A stretch of DNA of 64,000 bases, from assembly GCA_030430575.1 (NCBI GenBank), contig JAUIKF010000024.1:1-64000 (forward strand), in the 5' to 3' direction. Position numbers and translations under genes: made by a program. Source of the DNA: Bacteroidia bacterium (lineage in GTDB: Bacteria > Bacteroidota > Bacteroidia > J057). The notes beneath the pieces were generated by a model, which saw nothing but the letters and a program-made list of their open reading frames with translations, was not told where the DNA came from and did not search any database. This document shows positions 20,082 to 29,777 of this stretch, in pieces. Every line of letters starts with the position of its first letter. Positions within the stretch are counted from its first letter, which is position 1.

Positions 20082-20234
20082 GAATTAATGTTGAATGATT
20101 GAATGTGGAATTTTGAATAAAGACTGAAAGACAGATTTTTATAAATGTTCATTCAAAATTCAGCATTCCCTCATTCAAAATTAGTTTGCCTTCCATTCAA
20201 AATTCTCTCATTCAAAATTTAAAATTCATCTCAT
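20082..20234. repeat. CATTCAAAATT-type hairpin spacer
   Basis: The paaE-paaA spacer contains repeated CATTCAAAATT units together with TGAATGTGGAATTTTGAAT in the opposite sense, so it can fold on itself. A second spacer of this type is at 25137-25254 between paaH and paaJ. No gene is present. Confidence 0.6.
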
Positions 20235-21173
20235 ATGAAAAATATAGCGGAACTAGAAGCGCAATTTCAAGCAAAAGTAGATGCTGAAATCAAGATAGAG
20301 CCCAAAGAATGGATGCCTGAAAAGTATCGGAAGACGCTGATACGTCAGATTTCACAGCATGCGCATTCAGAAGTGGTGGGTATGCTACCTGAGGGCAATT
20401 GGATCTCACGCGCACCGAGCTTGCGCCGAAAGGTGGCCTTGCTGGCCAAGATCCAGGATGAAGCAGGCCACGGCCTTTACCTCTATAGTGCTGCGGAGAC
20501 GCTGGGCATAGAACGTGATGAGCTTGTACAACAGCTCCTTGACGGCACCGCCAAATACTCCAGTATTTTTAACTACCCTTCCTTGACTTGGGCGGATATT
20601 GGCGCCATCGGCTGGCTCGTAGATGGCGCCGCGATCATGAACCAGGTAATGCTCACGCGTACCTCTTATGGCCCTTACGCTCGGGCTATGGTCCGCATCT
20701 GCAAAGAAGAAAGCTTCCATCAGCGCCAGGGTTACGAAATTCTCCTCACCCTTTGTCGTGGAAGTGAAGAGCAAAAGGCCATGGCACAAGATGCCCTCAA
20801 TCGCTGGTGGTGGCCATCTCTGATGATGTTTGGGCCGCGTGACGCGGACTCGCCCCACACGGCTCAATCCATGAAGTGGAAGATCAAGCGGAAGACCAAT
20901 GATGAATTGCGTCAGCAATTTGTAGATGTGACGGTACCGCAGGCAGATTTCCTGGGCATCACTGTTCCAGACCCAGATTTGAAATGGAATGAGGAGACCA
21001 ATCATTATGAATTTGGCGAAATCAACTGGGACGAATTTTGGAATGTAGTCAAGGGCAATGGCCCATGTAATCGTCAGCGCCTTGAAGCGCGCCAGGCAGC
21101 ATACGACAAGGGCGCCTGGGTGCGTGAAGCAGCGACCGCCTTTGCTGAGAAAAGGGCCGCTGTGGCGGTTTAA
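20235..21173 (+). CDS. paaA: Phenylacetyl-CoA 1,2-epoxidase catalytic subunit PaaA
   Basis: The di-iron oxygenase subunit that epoxidises the ring of phenylacetyl-CoA. Its 312 residues compare with ~309 in E. coli. It has a ferritin-like fold with metal-ligand segments [16 protein letters not shown] (~76-91) and [13 protein letters not shown] (~158-170). It works as a complex with PaaC, with PaaB as a bridging subunit and PaaE as reductase. Confidence 0.96.
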   Translation: MKNIAELEAQFQAKVDAEIKIEPKEWMPEKYRKTLIRQISQHAHSEVVGMLPEGNWISRAPSLRRKVALLAKIQDEAGHGLYLYSAAETLGIERDELVQQLLDGTAKYSSIFNYPSLTWADIGAIGWLVDGAAIMNQVMLTRTSYGPYARAMVRICKEESFHQRQGYEILLTLCRGSEEQKAMAQDALNRWWWPSLMMFGPRDADSPHTAQSMKWKIKRKTNDELRQQFVDVTVPQADFLGITVPDPDLKWNEETNHYEFGEINWDEFWNVVKGNGPCNRQRLEARQAAYDKGAWVREAATAFAEKRAAVAV

Positions 21174-21294
21174 GACAATCAAAGTTAAAATGAAAATCAA
21201 AATTAAAAACCTACTAAGAATGCTCACCTAAGGTTGATAAAACGGGCTTCTTATTTTCATTTTAACTTTCATTTTGATTTTAATTCTAACAATT
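21174..21294. repeat. AAAATCAAAATTAAAA-type hairpin spacer
   Basis: GTTAAAATGAAAATCAAAAT on the left is mirrored by ATTTTGATTTTAATT and TTTTCATTTTAACTTTC on the right, so the paaA-paaB spacer forms an AU-rich hairpin. A related spacer lies at 22332-22427 between paaC and paaD. Confidence 0.6.
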
Positions 21295-21579
21295 ATGAAT
21301 AAGAACTGGCCTCTTTGGGAGGTATTTATCCGAAGCAAAAATGGCTTGCATCATAAGCATGCAGGCAGTCTGCATGCAGCAGATGCCCAGATGGCAATGG
21401 AGAATGCCCGCGACGTCTATACGCGTCGCATGGAAGGCGTGAGTCTCTGGGTCGTGGAATCAAAGCACATCACCGCTTCCAATCCGATGGAAAGTGGAGA
21501 GCTATTTGAACCCGCTCACGACAAAGTCTATCGTCATCCGACCTTTTACCCTTTACCTGACGAAGTAAAAAATATCTGA
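21295..21579 (+). CDS. paaB: Phenylacetyl-CoA epoxidase subunit PaaB
   Basis: A 94-residue small subunit that helps assemble the PaaAC epoxidase. Conserved residues are WPLWEVFIRSKNGLHHKHAGSLHAAD and the ARDVYTRRMEG segment. The internal ATG at 21295 (MNKNWPLWEVF) is the family start; the frame extends seven codons upstream without support. Its stop overlaps the paaC ATG (TGATG), giving translational coupling. Confidence 0.94.
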   Translation: MNKNWPLWEVFIRSKNGLHHKHAGSLHAADAQMAMENARDVYTRRMEGVSLWVVESKHITASNPMESGELFEPAHDKVYRHPTFYPLPDEVKNI

Positions 21580-22331
21580 TGAGACAATCGCTTTTAACCT
21601 ATACCCTATCACTTGGGGACAACAGCATGATCCTCGGCCAACGCCTGGGTGAATGGTGTGGTCACGGCCCCATCCTCGAGGTAGACATGGCCTTGACCAA
21701 TATCTCTCTGGACCTCTTTGGGCAGGCGCGAAGCTATATGCAATATGCGGCGGAAGTGGAGGGGAAAGACCGTACGGAAGATGATATGGCCTTTCTCAGG
21801 GATGCCAGGGAATTTCGGAATGTATTGCTGGTAGAACAAGATAATGGAGACTTTGCGCATACCATTGTCCGCCAATTTTTCTTTGATGCCTACCATCAAT
21901 TATTTCTGAAAGCACTATGTGAAAGTGCCGACGAACGCCTTTCTGCTATTGCCCAAAAGTCCCTCAAAGAGGTGAATTATCACTTGCGTTTCAGCTCTGA
22001 ATGGACCATCCGCCTTGGCGATGGTACCGAAGAAAGCCATCAGCGCATGCAAGCGGCAGTTGAGGCTTTGTGGCCTTATACAGGCGAACTTTGCACGTCT
22101 ACCGCCCTGGATATTGAGATGGCGGACCTTGGGATAGGCGTGGATGTAGCGGAACTGAAAGCTGCTTATGACCAGCGTATAGCTGAGGTGCTCAAGGAAG
22201 CAACCCTTACGATTCCCGAAAGCGGCTGGCAACAGACAGGTGGCAAAGAAGGAAAACATACCGAGCAGCTAGGCTTCATCCTCACAGAATTGCAGTGGAT
22301 GCAGCGTGCGTATCCTGGGCAGAAATGGTAA
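21579..22331 (+). CDS. paaC: Phenylacetyl-CoA epoxidase structural subunit PaaC
   Basis: A 250-residue ferritin-like partner of PaaA that has lost most di-iron ligands and stabilises the complex. Family features are LGDNSMILGQRLGEWCGHGP near the N-terminus, NISLDLFGQAR, and KEVNYHLRFSSEWTIRLGDGT with ESHQRMQ. The start overlaps the paaB stop by one base. Confidence 0.95.
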   Translation: MRQSLLTYTLSLGDNSMILGQRLGEWCGHGPILEVDMALTNISLDLFGQARSYMQYAAEVEGKDRTEDDMAFLRDAREFRNVLLVEQDNGDFAHTIVRQFFFDAYHQLFLKALCESADERLSAIAQKSLKEVNYHLRFSSEWTIRLGDGTEESHQRMQAAVEALWPYTGELCTSTALDIEMADLGIGVDVAELKAAYDQRIAEVLKEATLTIPESGWQQTGGKEGKHTEQLGFILTELQWMQRAYPGQKW

Positions 22332-22427
22332 GGGGAAATCAAAATTAAAATGAAAGTAAAAATGAAAATACGAACATGCCCACTCATACTTTAATTTAAA
22401 TTTTCATTTTGATTTTAATTTATTCTT
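22332..22427. repeat. AAAATCAAAATTAAAA-type hairpin spacer, second copy
   Basis: AAATCAAAATTAAAATGAAA is mirrored by TTTTCATTTTGATTTTAATT about 40 bp later. The design is the same as in the paaA-paaB spacer. Confidence 0.6.
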
Positions 22428-22904
22428 ATGACATCCATCAACGACATACTCGAAACAGTCAAGGACCCTGAGGTCCCAGTATTGTCTATTTTGGACTTGG
22501 GGGTAGTGAGGGGAACAGAGGTAAATGGGGATCAGGTAAAAGTCGTGATTACCCCTACCTATACCGGTTGTCCTGCGATGGATATGATCGAGGCGAATAT
22601 CCGCAAGGCGCTCAAAGTTGCTGGTTATCAAGACATTACTGTCGAAACGATCCTTTCGCCCCCTTGGACGACAGACTGGCTGTCGGAGGCAGGAAAGGAA
22701 AAGCTACGCGCTTACGGCATCGCACCGCCTGTCGGCGGTTCAGAAGATAAAAGTGTCCTTTGGGCAGAAGACAAGGTCATCCCTTGCCCCCACTGCGACT
22801 CCCTCGAAACCACCAAAATCAGCGAATTTGGTTCCACGGCTTGCAAAGCCCTTTACCGGTGTAAATCATGCCTAGAGCCATTTGATTATTTTAAATGCCA
22901 CTAA
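22428..22904 (+). CDS. paaD: Phenylacetate degradation protein PaaD
   Basis: A 158-residue protein with an N-terminal MIP18/DUF59 domain (VKDPEVPVLSILDLGVV, TPTYTGCPAMDMIE) and a C-terminal zinc-ribbon (CPHC...CKALYRCKSC). Members of this family help deliver iron or iron-sulfur clusters to the epoxidase system. It lies in the expected position after paaABC. Confidence 0.92.
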   Translation: MTSINDILETVKDPEVPVLSILDLGVVRGTEVNGDQVKVVITPTYTGCPAMDMIEANIRKALKVAGYQDITVETILSPPWTTDWLSEAGKEKLRAYGIAPPVGGSEDKSVLWAEDKVIPCPHCDSLETTKISEFGSTACKALYRCKSCLEPFDYFKCH

Positions 22905-23024
22905 CGTAATTATTAATTGAGTAATTATGGATTATTGATTGAGGAGTTATGGGAATTGGGGGGTAATCAATGGTCTATGTATATCGAATTAATAATTAAT
23001 CAATCAGTCAATCAATAATTCTTC
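22905..23024. repeat. TTAATAATCAATAATT-type hairpin spacer
   Basis: The left half carries ATTATTAATTGAGTAATTA and GGATTATTGATTGA. The right half carries AATTAATAATTAATCAATCA and TCAATCAATAATTC in opposite orientation. Similar units lie at 18950-18992, 28698-28816, 34786-34812 and inside the tRNA-Arg intron (about 41138-41210). Confidence 0.6.
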
Positions 23025-23804
23025 ATGCATAGTATCCTCCTCCAACAGATCGATGGCGTCGCCAAGATCACCCTCAACCGCCCCGAAGTCTACAATAGCT
23101 TCAACCGCGAAATGGCGCTTCGGCTTCAGGCTGCTCTTGATGAAGTCGCCGCTGACGATAGCGTTAGAGCGATTCTCTTGATCGGAAATGGCAAAGCCTT
23201 CTGTGCAGGGCAAGACCTCAAAGAAGTCACAGATCCTGATCTCAATCCAGGATTTGAGGTCATCTTGGGCGAACATTACAACCCCATCATCCGACGCTTA
23301 CGTCAGATCGAAAAGCCCGTCGTTGCGGCGGTCAACGGCGTCGCCGCAGGTGCTGGTGCGAATATTGCCTTGGCCTGTGACATCGTCGTAGCTACGGCAT
23401 CCGCCAATTTCATTCAGGCATTTAGCAAAATAGGCCTGATCCCCGATAGTGGAGGGACCTTTATGTTGCCGTGCCTCATCGGCTTTCAGAAAGCCATGGC
23501 CTTGGCCATGTTAGGAGATAAAGTGAGCGCTGAAGAAGCGGAGCGCATGGGCATGATCTACAAAGTGTATGCTGATGAGGAATTTGAAGTAAACGCCATC
23601 AAACTCGCCGTACACCTTTCCAAAATGCCCACCAAAGGACTAGCTTATACCAAGCTCGCCTTCAATCGAGCCATGACCAATACGCTCGAAGAGCAGCTTG
23701 CCCTAGAGAAAGAATTGCAACTTTTGGCCAGCAGTACAGCGGACTATGAGGAAGGGGTCAATGCATTTCTTGAAAAGCGCAGACCAGTATTTAAAGGCAA
23801 ATAA
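23025..23804 (+). CDS. paaG: 1,2-epoxyphenylacetyl-CoA isomerase PaaG
   Basis: A crotonase-fold isomerase that turns the ring-epoxide into oxepin-CoA. It has 259 residues. Crotonase signatures are ITLNRPEVYNSFN, AFCAGQDLKE (oxyanion-hole region) and VNGVAAGAGANIALACD, with SKIGLIPDSGGT typical of PaaG. It sits between paaD and paaH. Confidence 0.9.
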   Translation: MHSILLQQIDGVAKITLNRPEVYNSFNREMALRLQAALDEVAADDSVRAILLIGNGKAFCAGQDLKEVTDPDLNPGFEVILGEHYNPIIRRLRQIEKPVVAAVNGVAAGAGANIALACDIVVATASANFIQAFSKIGLIPDSGGTFMLPCLIGFQKAMALAMLGDKVSAEEAERMGMIYKVYADEEFEVNAIKLAVHLSKMPTKGLAYTKLAFNRAMTNTLEEQLALEKELQLLASSTADYEEGVNAFLEKRRPVFKGK

Positions 23805-23835
23805 TGAATTGTAAATCTTTATATAGTTAAGATTT

Positions 23836-23934
23836 GTGCGGCTGGGATGAAACGAGTGTGGGCGGACGGATAGAAGGGTTGGCCTTGGTTTACTCGTTTC
23901 GATTTTTTGGTTACTTTTTTCTAAAAAAAGTAAC
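23836..23934. repeat. Dispersed ~100-bp hairpin repeat, copy 2 (reverse)
   Basis: Reverse-orientation copy of the 17309-17407 element. It starts GTGCGGCTGGGATGAAACG and ends in the GGTTAC...AAAAAAAGTAAC palindrome. It fills the paaG-paaH spacer. Confidence 0.8.
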
Positions 23935-23972
23935 AACACAAAGGATAAAAAACTGAGATAAATCAATCCCTT

Positions 23973-25136
23973 ATGAACATAGGCATTATCGGCGCAGGGG
24001 CCATGGGAAGCGGAATCGCTCAGGTAGCCGCCACCGCAAATTGCAACGTCAATTTGTATGACACCCGGCCAGAAGCCTTGGCCATCAGCCAGGAAAAGCT
24101 AGCCAAGATCATGAATCGGCTGGTGGAGAAAGAGCGAATCACAGCAGAGAAAGCGGCTGATATTCAGGCGAATATTAACTATGTCGAAAGCCTTGAGACA
24201 ATGGCTCAAAGTGACTTGGTCATAGAAGCGATTGTTGAGAAGTTGGAGGTAAAAAAAGAGGTTTTTTCGACACTGGAAACCATCGTTTCTGACCAGTGTA
24301 TCCTCGCGACCAACACCTCTTCCCTGCCCGTCACAGCCATCGCTGCTGCTTGCAAGCATCCCGAACGCGTACTCGGTATTCACTTCTTCAATCCAGCCCC
24401 GCTGATGAAGCTTGTGGAGGTCATTCCCGCGATCCAAACAGATCAAGCGGTATTTGATCAAGCAAAATCTACGATTGACAGTTGGGGGAAACTCACGGTA
24501 GAGGCCAAGGATACGCCTGGCTTTATCGTCAATCGCGTAGCACGGCCATTCTATGGCGAAGCCTTGCGGCTCTTGGAAGAAGGCGTAGCTGACGTTGCCA
24601 CCATCGACTGGGCCATGACGAAGATTGGCGGTTTTCGCATGGGGCCTTTTACGCTCATGGACTATATCGGCAATGACATCAACTACGCTGTCACCGAGAC
24701 CGTTTTTAAAGCCTTTTATTACGACAGTCGCTATCGTCCTGCTTTTACCCAAAAACGTTTGACAGAAGCAGGGTATTTGGGAAGGAAATCGGGCCGGGGA
24801 TATTATGACTATCGGGAAAATGCGGAAAAACCCATGCCTAATCAAGATGAGACATTAGGGCAAAAGATCGTAGACCGCATCGTAGCGATGCTGATCAATG
24901 AAGCCGCAGATGCCTTACACTTGAACATCGCAAGCCGCGATGACCTGGACCTCGCCATGACCAAAGGCGTCAATTATCCTAAAGGTTTACTTCAATGGGC
25001 GGATGAAATCGGCCTTTCTACCTGTGTGTCGAGATTAGATGATCTATTCGAAGAATATCATGAATCGCGGTACCGCTGTAGCCCTATGCTTCGACGCATG
25101 GCGAAGTGGGGAAGGAAGTTTTACCCTGAAACATAA
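23973..25136 (+). CDS. paaH: 3-hydroxyadipyl-CoA dehydrogenase PaaH
   Basis: A 387-residue NAD-dependent 3-hydroxyacyl-CoA dehydrogenase acting late in phenylacetate breakdown. The N-terminal dinucleotide fold has IGAGAMGSGIAQ. The signature ATNTSSLPVTAIA and catalytic HFFNPAPLMKLVEV (His) are present, then DTPGFIVNRVARP. A second, shorter 3HCDH C-terminal domain follows (~300-387), as in PaaH-type proteins. Confidence 0.93.
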   Translation: MNIGIIGAGAMGSGIAQVAATANCNVNLYDTRPEALAISQEKLAKIMNRLVEKERITAEKAADIQANINYVESLETMAQSDLVIEAIVEKLEVKKEVFSTLETIVSDQCILATNTSSLPVTAIAAACKHPERVLGIHFFNPAPLMKLVEVIPAIQTDQAVFDQAKSTIDSWGKLTVEAKDTPGFIVNRVARPFYGEALRLLEEGVADVATIDWAMTKIGGFRMGPFTLMDYIGNDINYAVTETVFKAFYYDSRYRPAFTQKRLTEAGYLGRKSGRGYYDYRENAEKPMPNQDETLGQKIVDRIVAMLINEAADALHLNIASRDDLDLAMTKGVNYPKGLLQWADEIGLSTCVSRLDDLFEEYHESRYRCSPMLRRMAKWGRKFYPET

Positions 25137-25254
25137 GCAAAGTTCAATGGTTCAATGATTCAAGGCGTTCAAGCGTGACGTCAAAGAAAAATTGAACGAC
25201 TTGAACCAATTCCTCCATTCAAAATTCAACATTCCCCCATTCAAAATTTCATAA
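25137..25254. repeat. CATTCAAAATT-type hairpin spacer, second copy
   Basis: TTCAATGGTTCAATGATTCA on the left faces AAATTGAACGACTTGAACC on the right, followed by CATTCAAAATTCAACATTC. It lies between paaH and paaJ and contains no gene. Confidence 0.55.
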
Positions 25255-26463
25255 ATGAAAGAAGCATATATCATAGACGGCGTCAGGACTGCGATAGGCA
25301 ACTTTCGCGGAACGCTTTCGCCCATCCGCACCGATGACCTCGGTGCGATAGCCATCAAAGCGCTAGTCGAGAAGCATCCCGAAATTCCGAAGGAAGCCTA
25401 TGAGGACGTCATCATGGGCTGTGCCAATCAAGCGGGCGAAGACAACCGCAACGTAGCACGCATGTGCTTGCTACTGGCAGGGTTGCCGTTTACGGTGCCA
25501 GGCGAGACGCTGAACCGCCTTTGCTCCTCAGGCATGTCTGCCATTATCCACGCCAATCGGGCGATCAAAGCAGGCGATGGAGACCTCTTCATCTCTGGAG
25601 GCGTGGAGCACATGACCCGAGGTCCTTGGGTGATTTCCAAGGTGTCAAGTGCCTATGGGCGCGACGCACAGATGCACGATTCCAGCTTTGGCTGGAGATT
25701 CATCAACCCCAAAATGGAAGCCTTATACGGCACCCACGGTATGGGGCAGACGGCGGAGAATTTGGCGGAGATGTATGACATCAATCGGGAGGATCAGGAT
25801 AAATTTGCCTACCACTCTCAAATGAAAGCTGCCAAAGCACAAGCGAGTGGGCGTTTGGCAAAAGAAATCACCGCTGTTTCTATTCCTCGCCGCAAGCAAG
25901 ATCCCCTCATCTTCGATCAAGACGAATTTATTAAACCTAAGACCTCTCTCGAAGTCCTCGCCAAGCTCCGCACTGCCTTCAAGAAAGAAGGGGGGACTGT
26001 CACTGCTGGCAACGCCTCTGGCCTCAACGACGGTGCAGCGGCGGTGACTGTAGCGTCAGAGGATGCGGTGAAGCAATATGGGCTAAAACCACTGGCACGA
26101 ATCGTGTCTTCGGCTGTCGTAGGGGTAGAACCACGGATCATGGGTATTGGCCCTGTCCAGGCATCCAATAAGGCCCTTGCGAAGGCAGGGCTGACGATGG
26201 AAGACATGGATATCATCGAGCTGAATGAAGCCTTCGCCGCACAAAGCCTCGCCTGTATCCGCGCCTGGGGGCTCGCCGACGACGACCCCCGCATCAACCC
26301 CAATGGCGGTGCCATTGCGATCGGCCACCCGTTGGGCGTAACAGGCGCCCGAATCTTGCACAGCGCAGCACTCGAACTACATCTCCAGCAAAAACGCTAC
26401 GCCCTCGTGACCATGTGCGTAGGGGTAGGCCAAGGCTATGCGACGATTTTGGAGCGGGCCTAG
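25255..26463 (+). CDS. paaJ: 3-oxoadipyl-CoA/3-oxo-5,6-dehydrosuberyl-CoA thiolase PaaJ
   Basis: A 402-residue thiolase that carries out the final cleavages of the pathway to acetyl-CoA and succinyl-CoA. Catalytic motifs are the nucleophile Cys in NRLCSSGMSAI (~91), GGAIAIGHPLG (His) and CVGVGQG near the C-terminus. The context in the cluster supports PaaJ over a general acetyl-CoA acetyltransferase. Confidence 0.92.
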   Translation: MKEAYIIDGVRTAIGNFRGTLSPIRTDDLGAIAIKALVEKHPEIPKEAYEDVIMGCANQAGEDNRNVARMCLLLAGLPFTVPGETLNRLCSSGMSAIIHANRAIKAGDGDLFISGGVEHMTRGPWVISKVSSAYGRDAQMHDSSFGWRFINPKMEALYGTHGMGQTAENLAEMYDINREDQDKFAYHSQMKAAKAQASGRLAKEITAVSIPRRKQDPLIFDQDEFIKPKTSLEVLAKLRTAFKKEGGTVTAGNASGLNDGAAAVTVASEDAVKQYGLKPLARIVSSAVVGVEPRIMGIGPVQASNKALAKAGLTMEDMDIIELNEAFAAQSLACIRAWGLADDDPRINPNGGAIAIGHPLGVTGARILHSAALELHLQQKRYALVTMCVGVGQGYATILERA

Positions 26464-26504
26464 GAAATACTCATTTTTCCATTTAATGGTGAAATGGAAA
26501 GAAA

Positions 26505-26603
26505 GTGCGGCTGGGATGAAACGGGCGCGCGCGGACGGATAGAAGCGTTGGGTTTGGTTGGCCCGTTTCGATTTTTTGGTTACTTTTTTCTAAAAAAAGT
26601 GAC
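26505..26603. repeat. Dispersed ~100-bp hairpin repeat, copy 3 (reverse)
   Basis: GTGCGGCTGGGATGAAACGG...GGCCCGTTTCGATTTTTTGG...AAAAAAAGTGAC, in the paaJ-paaZ spacer. Its orientation is the same as the 23836 copy. Confidence 0.8.
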
Positions 26604-26648
26604 AATACAAGCAAAATAAACAACATTTTTAAGAGAAATTTATAGACT

Positions 26649-28697
26649 ATGAATAAGTTGGGAAATTACGTAATGGGCGGATGGGCCCATGGAAGTGGAG
26701 AAGGCAAGGCCCTCCATCATGCAGTGACAGGAGAAGTCATTGCACATGCGACGACTTCAGGGCTTGACTATGCGGAGATTCTCCGCTACGGCCGGGAAGT
26801 AGGTGGGGCGCCGCTTCGCAAGATGACTTTTCAGGAGCGTGGCTTGATGCTCAAGCGTTTGGCCCTTCACTTGATCGAACGAAAAAATAAATTTTACCCA
26901 ATCAGTTTCCAGACGGGTGCGACCAAGGTCGATAGCTGGATAGATATAGAAGGGGGCATCGGCAACCTATTCGCCAATGCGAGCCTGCGGCGCAAGTTTC
27001 CGAACGAATCTTATTTCGTAGACGGAGAAACTGTCGGTCTATCCAAAGGTGGGACCTTCATCGGTCACCATATCATGGTGCCCAAAGAAGGGGTAGCGGT
27101 GCATATCAATGCCTTCAATTTCCCCATTTGGGGAATGTTGGAGAAATGCGCCGTCAACTGGTTGGCGGGCGTACCAGCGCTGGTGAAGCCTGCGACCATC
27201 ACTTCCTTCCTCACCGAGGCCATGGTGCGCGAGATCATCGATTCAGGCATTTTGCCCGAAGGGGCCTTGCAGTTGGTTTGTGGATCGGCGGGCGATATGC
27301 TCGACCATGTCACTTCGCAGGATGTAGTCACCTTCACCGGCTCTGCCACTACAGGTCGTATGTTGAAGGCACATCCACAGATCATCAATGAGTCCGTTCC
27401 GTTTAACATGGAGGCAGATTCCCTCAACTGTACGGTTTTAGGTGAAGACGCAGTGCCTGGGACAGAAGAGTTTGATTTGTTTATCAAAGAAGTTCGTAAG
27501 GAAATGACGGTGAAATGTGGGCAAAAATGTACGGCCATTCGCCGAATTATTGTCCCCGAAAACCTAGTCGAGGATGTACAAATTGCCTTGGGCCAAGCCC
27601 TTGCCAAGACCACGATCGGTGACCCTACAGAGCAAGGCGTGCGCATGGGCGCGTTGGCAGGGAAAGTCCAAGTAGCGGAAGTCCGCGAGCGTGTCGAGGA
27701 ACTTGCTAAGACCTCTGAAATTGTCTATGGCGACTTGGATAATTTTGAAGTAGTAGGAGCAGATAAGGATAAAGGGGCATTTATGATGCCTATCTTGATG
27801 GTTCAAAATGATCCTCATAAGAACCAGGATGTCCATAATTTGGAGGCATTTGGGCCTGTGAGTACCATCATGCCTTACAGTAACCTCGATGATGCGATTG
27901 AACTTGCTAAGATGGGCAAAGGCTCCCTTTGTTGCTCTATTGCTACGTTTGATGACAAAATCGCTCGCGAGTATGTGCTAGGCGCAGCGAGCCATCATGG
28001 ACGTATCCTTGTCCTGAACCGTGAGTCTGCGAAAGAAAGCACTGGCCATGGTTCGCCCATGCCTTTACTTACCCATGGCGGCCCTGGCCGTGCAGGGGGT
28101 GGAGAAGAGATGGGAGGTATGCGTGGAGTCAACCATTACCTACAACGTTGTGCGATCCAAGGGACCCCTACTACGATCACAGCCGTCACCAATGTCTTCC
28201 AACAAGGCGCCAAATTCAAAGAAACGCCCATTCACCCTTTCCGCAAGCATTTTGAGGAGCTGGAAGTGGGTGAAACCGTCATTACGCATAAGCATACAGT
28301 CACCGAAAGTGACATCGTCAATTTTGCCAATGTGAGCGGGGATAACTTCTACGCACATATGGACGCGACCTCACTGGAAGGGACCATATTTGAAGGTCGC
28401 GTAGCCCATGGCTATTTTGTCCTTTCTAAGGCGGCAGGCCTATTTGTAGATCCCATGAAAGGGCCTGTCTTGCTCAATTATGGCCTCGACGAATGCCGAT
28501 TCATCAAGCCTGTTTATCCTGGGATGACGATAGGCGTGAAGTTTACGGTAAAGGAAAAAATCAGCCAGGAAAAGCGTGACGCGGAAGACATCGCCAAAGG
28601 TATCGTCAAGTTCTTTGTTGATGTCTATGACGAAACGGGTGAGTCGGTCGCCTTAGCGACGATCTTGACGATGGTAAAGAAGCTCGATCAGAGCTAG
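26649..28697 (+). CDS. paaZ: Bifunctional oxepin-CoA hydrolase / semialdehyde dehydrogenase PaaZ
   Basis: A 682-residue fusion. The N-terminal ~520 residues are an aldehyde dehydrogenase with [10 protein letters not shown] and catalytic Cys in [11 protein letters not shown]. The C-terminal ~150 residues are a MaoC-like hydratase ([29 protein letters not shown]) that opens the oxepin ring. Having both halves avoids release of a reactive aldehyde. The length matches full-length PaaZ. Confidence 0.95.
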   Translation: MNKLGNYVMGGWAHGSGEGKALHHAVTGEVIAHATTSGLDYAEILRYGREVGGAPLRKMTFQERGLMLKRLALHLIERKNKFYPISFQTGATKVDSWIDIEGGIGNLFANASLRRKFPNESYFVDGETVGLSKGGTFIGHHIMVPKEGVAVHINAFNFPIWGMLEKCAVNWLAGVPALVKPATITSFLTEAMVREIIDSGILPEGALQLVCGSAGDMLDHVTSQDVVTFTGSATTGRMLKAHPQIINESVPFNMEADSLNCTVLGEDAVPGTEEFDLFIKEVRKEMTVKCGQKCTAIRRIIVPENLVEDVQIALGQALAKTTIGDPTEQGVRMGALAGKVQVAEVRERVEELAKTSEIVYGDLDNFEVVGADKDKGAFMMPILMVQNDPHKNQDVHNLEAFGPVSTIMPYSNLDDAIELAKMGKGSLCCSIATFDDKIAREYVLGAASHHGRILVLNRESAKESTGHGSPMPLLTHGGPGRAGGGEEMGGMRGVNHYLQRCAIQGTPTTITAVTNVFQQGAKFKETPIHPFRKHFEELEVGETVITHKHTVTESDIVNFANVSGDNFYAHMDATSLEGTIFEGRVAHGYFVLSKAAGLFVDPMKGPVLLNYGLDECRFIKPVYPGMTIGVKFTVKEKISQEKRDAEDIAKGIVKFFVDVYDETGESVALATILTMVKKLDQS

Positions 28698-28816
28698 GGG
28701 GAAGAAATTATTAATTGATGGATTATTGATTATTTATTTTAAATGGCTGATAATCAACAGGAAATAGCTCCCGCTCTCAATTAATAATCAATAATTTAAT
28801 AATCAATAATTCATCC
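28698..28816. repeat. TTAATAATCAATAATT-type hairpin spacer
   Basis: ATTATTAATTGATGGATTAT on the left is mirrored by CAATTAATAATCAATAATT on the right. It belongs to the same family as 22905-23024 and contains no gene. Confidence 0.6.
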
Positions 28817-29596
28817 ATGTCTTCTCAAGATAAAATACTGTTAGGCTCAGTGACCACTGAAATCGCAGATAACGGCCTGGCAACCATTACCTTTTTTCAC
28901 CCTTCTCACAACTCCCTACCTGGAAAGTTGCTAGCTAAGTTGGCGGCGGAAATCACCGCAGCGGGAGAAAATGACCAGGTGAAGGTAATTGTACTTAAAA
29001 GCGGTGGCGACCGCACCTTCTGTGCAGGGGCGAGTTTCGACGAGCTTTCAAGTATCGAAGACCTCGATACGGGCAAACGCTTCTTCATGGGCTTCGCCCA
29101 TGTCATCAACGCCTGCCGCACCTGTCCGAAACTCATCATCGGTCGTGTCCAAGGCAAAGCCGTAGGCGGTGGGGTAGGCGTTGCTGCTGCCTCTGATTAT
29201 TGCCTCGCTACAAAATACGCTTCGGTAAAGTTAAGTGAACTCGCCGTCGGCATCGGACCTTTTGTGGTCGGACCTGCCGTCGAGCGCAAGATCGGCACCT
29301 CTGCCATGTCACAGCTTGCCATCAACGCCACCGAATGGCAATCAGCCACCTGGGCCATGGAAAAAGGCCTTTATACGGAAGTCCACGACGACATAGAAGC
29401 ACTTGACCAAGCAGTCAATAAATTGACAGACAAGCTCTTAGCTTCTAATCCAGCAGCGATGCGCCTGCTTAAGCAAATCTTCTGGGAAGGCACTTCCCAT
29501 TGGGATACCCTGCTGGCCCAAAGGGCGGCCATGAGTGGTGAACTGGTTCTTTCTGATTACGCCAAACAGGCGATCAGGGGAATGTTGAGGAAGTGA
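28817..29596 (+). CDS. Enoyl-CoA hydratase/isomerase, PaaF candidate
   Basis: A 259-residue crotonase-fold protein and the last gene of the cluster. Crotonase features are ATITFFHPSHNSLPG, TFCAGASFDEL, GRVQGKAVGGGVGVAAASDY and KLSELAVGIGPF. The pathway needs a 2,3-dehydroadipyl-CoA hydratase, and no other candidate lies in the cluster, so PaaF is the likely role. The acidic residues typical of true hydratases are not obvious, so an isomerase is possible. Confidence 0.8.
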   Translation: MSSQDKILLGSVTTEIADNGLATITFFHPSHNSLPGKLLAKLAAEITAAGENDQVKVIVLKSGGDRTFCAGASFDELSSIEDLDTGKRFFMGFAHVINACRTCPKLIIGRVQGKAVGGGVGVAAASDYCLATKYASVKLSELAVGIGPFVVGPAVERKIGTSAMSQLAINATEWQSATWAMEKGLYTEVHDDIEALDQAVNKLTDKLLASNPAAMRLLKQIFWEGTSHWDTLLAQRAAMSGELVLSDYAKQAIRGMLRK

Positions 29597-29625
29597 GACC
29601 GCTCGCCCTTTGGGCTAGCTGCGAG

Positions 29626-29673
29626 GCCGTTTCTCGTAGGGTCACGATATATCGTGACCCTACGAGAAACGGC
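29626..29673. repeat. Perfect 48-bp palindrome, second example
   Basis: The arms begin GCCGTTTCTCGTAGGGTCAC and are exact reverse complements meeting at TATA/ATAT. The flanks are GAGACCGCTCG on the left and GAGATCGCTCGAAGACTCGC on the right, then GAGTGATCTCGCAGTGAGG and CGAACGGTCTCTACTCG further on (to about 29785). It lies between the convergent 3' ends of the last paa gene and lpxA. Confidence 0.85.
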
Positions 29674-29777
29674 GAGATCGCTCGAAGACTCGCTAAGAGA
29701 CAAAAATGTCTTTAGTCTCGCAACGAGCCCGCAGGGCGAGTGATCTCGCAGTGAGGAGCGATAGCGACGAACGGTCT

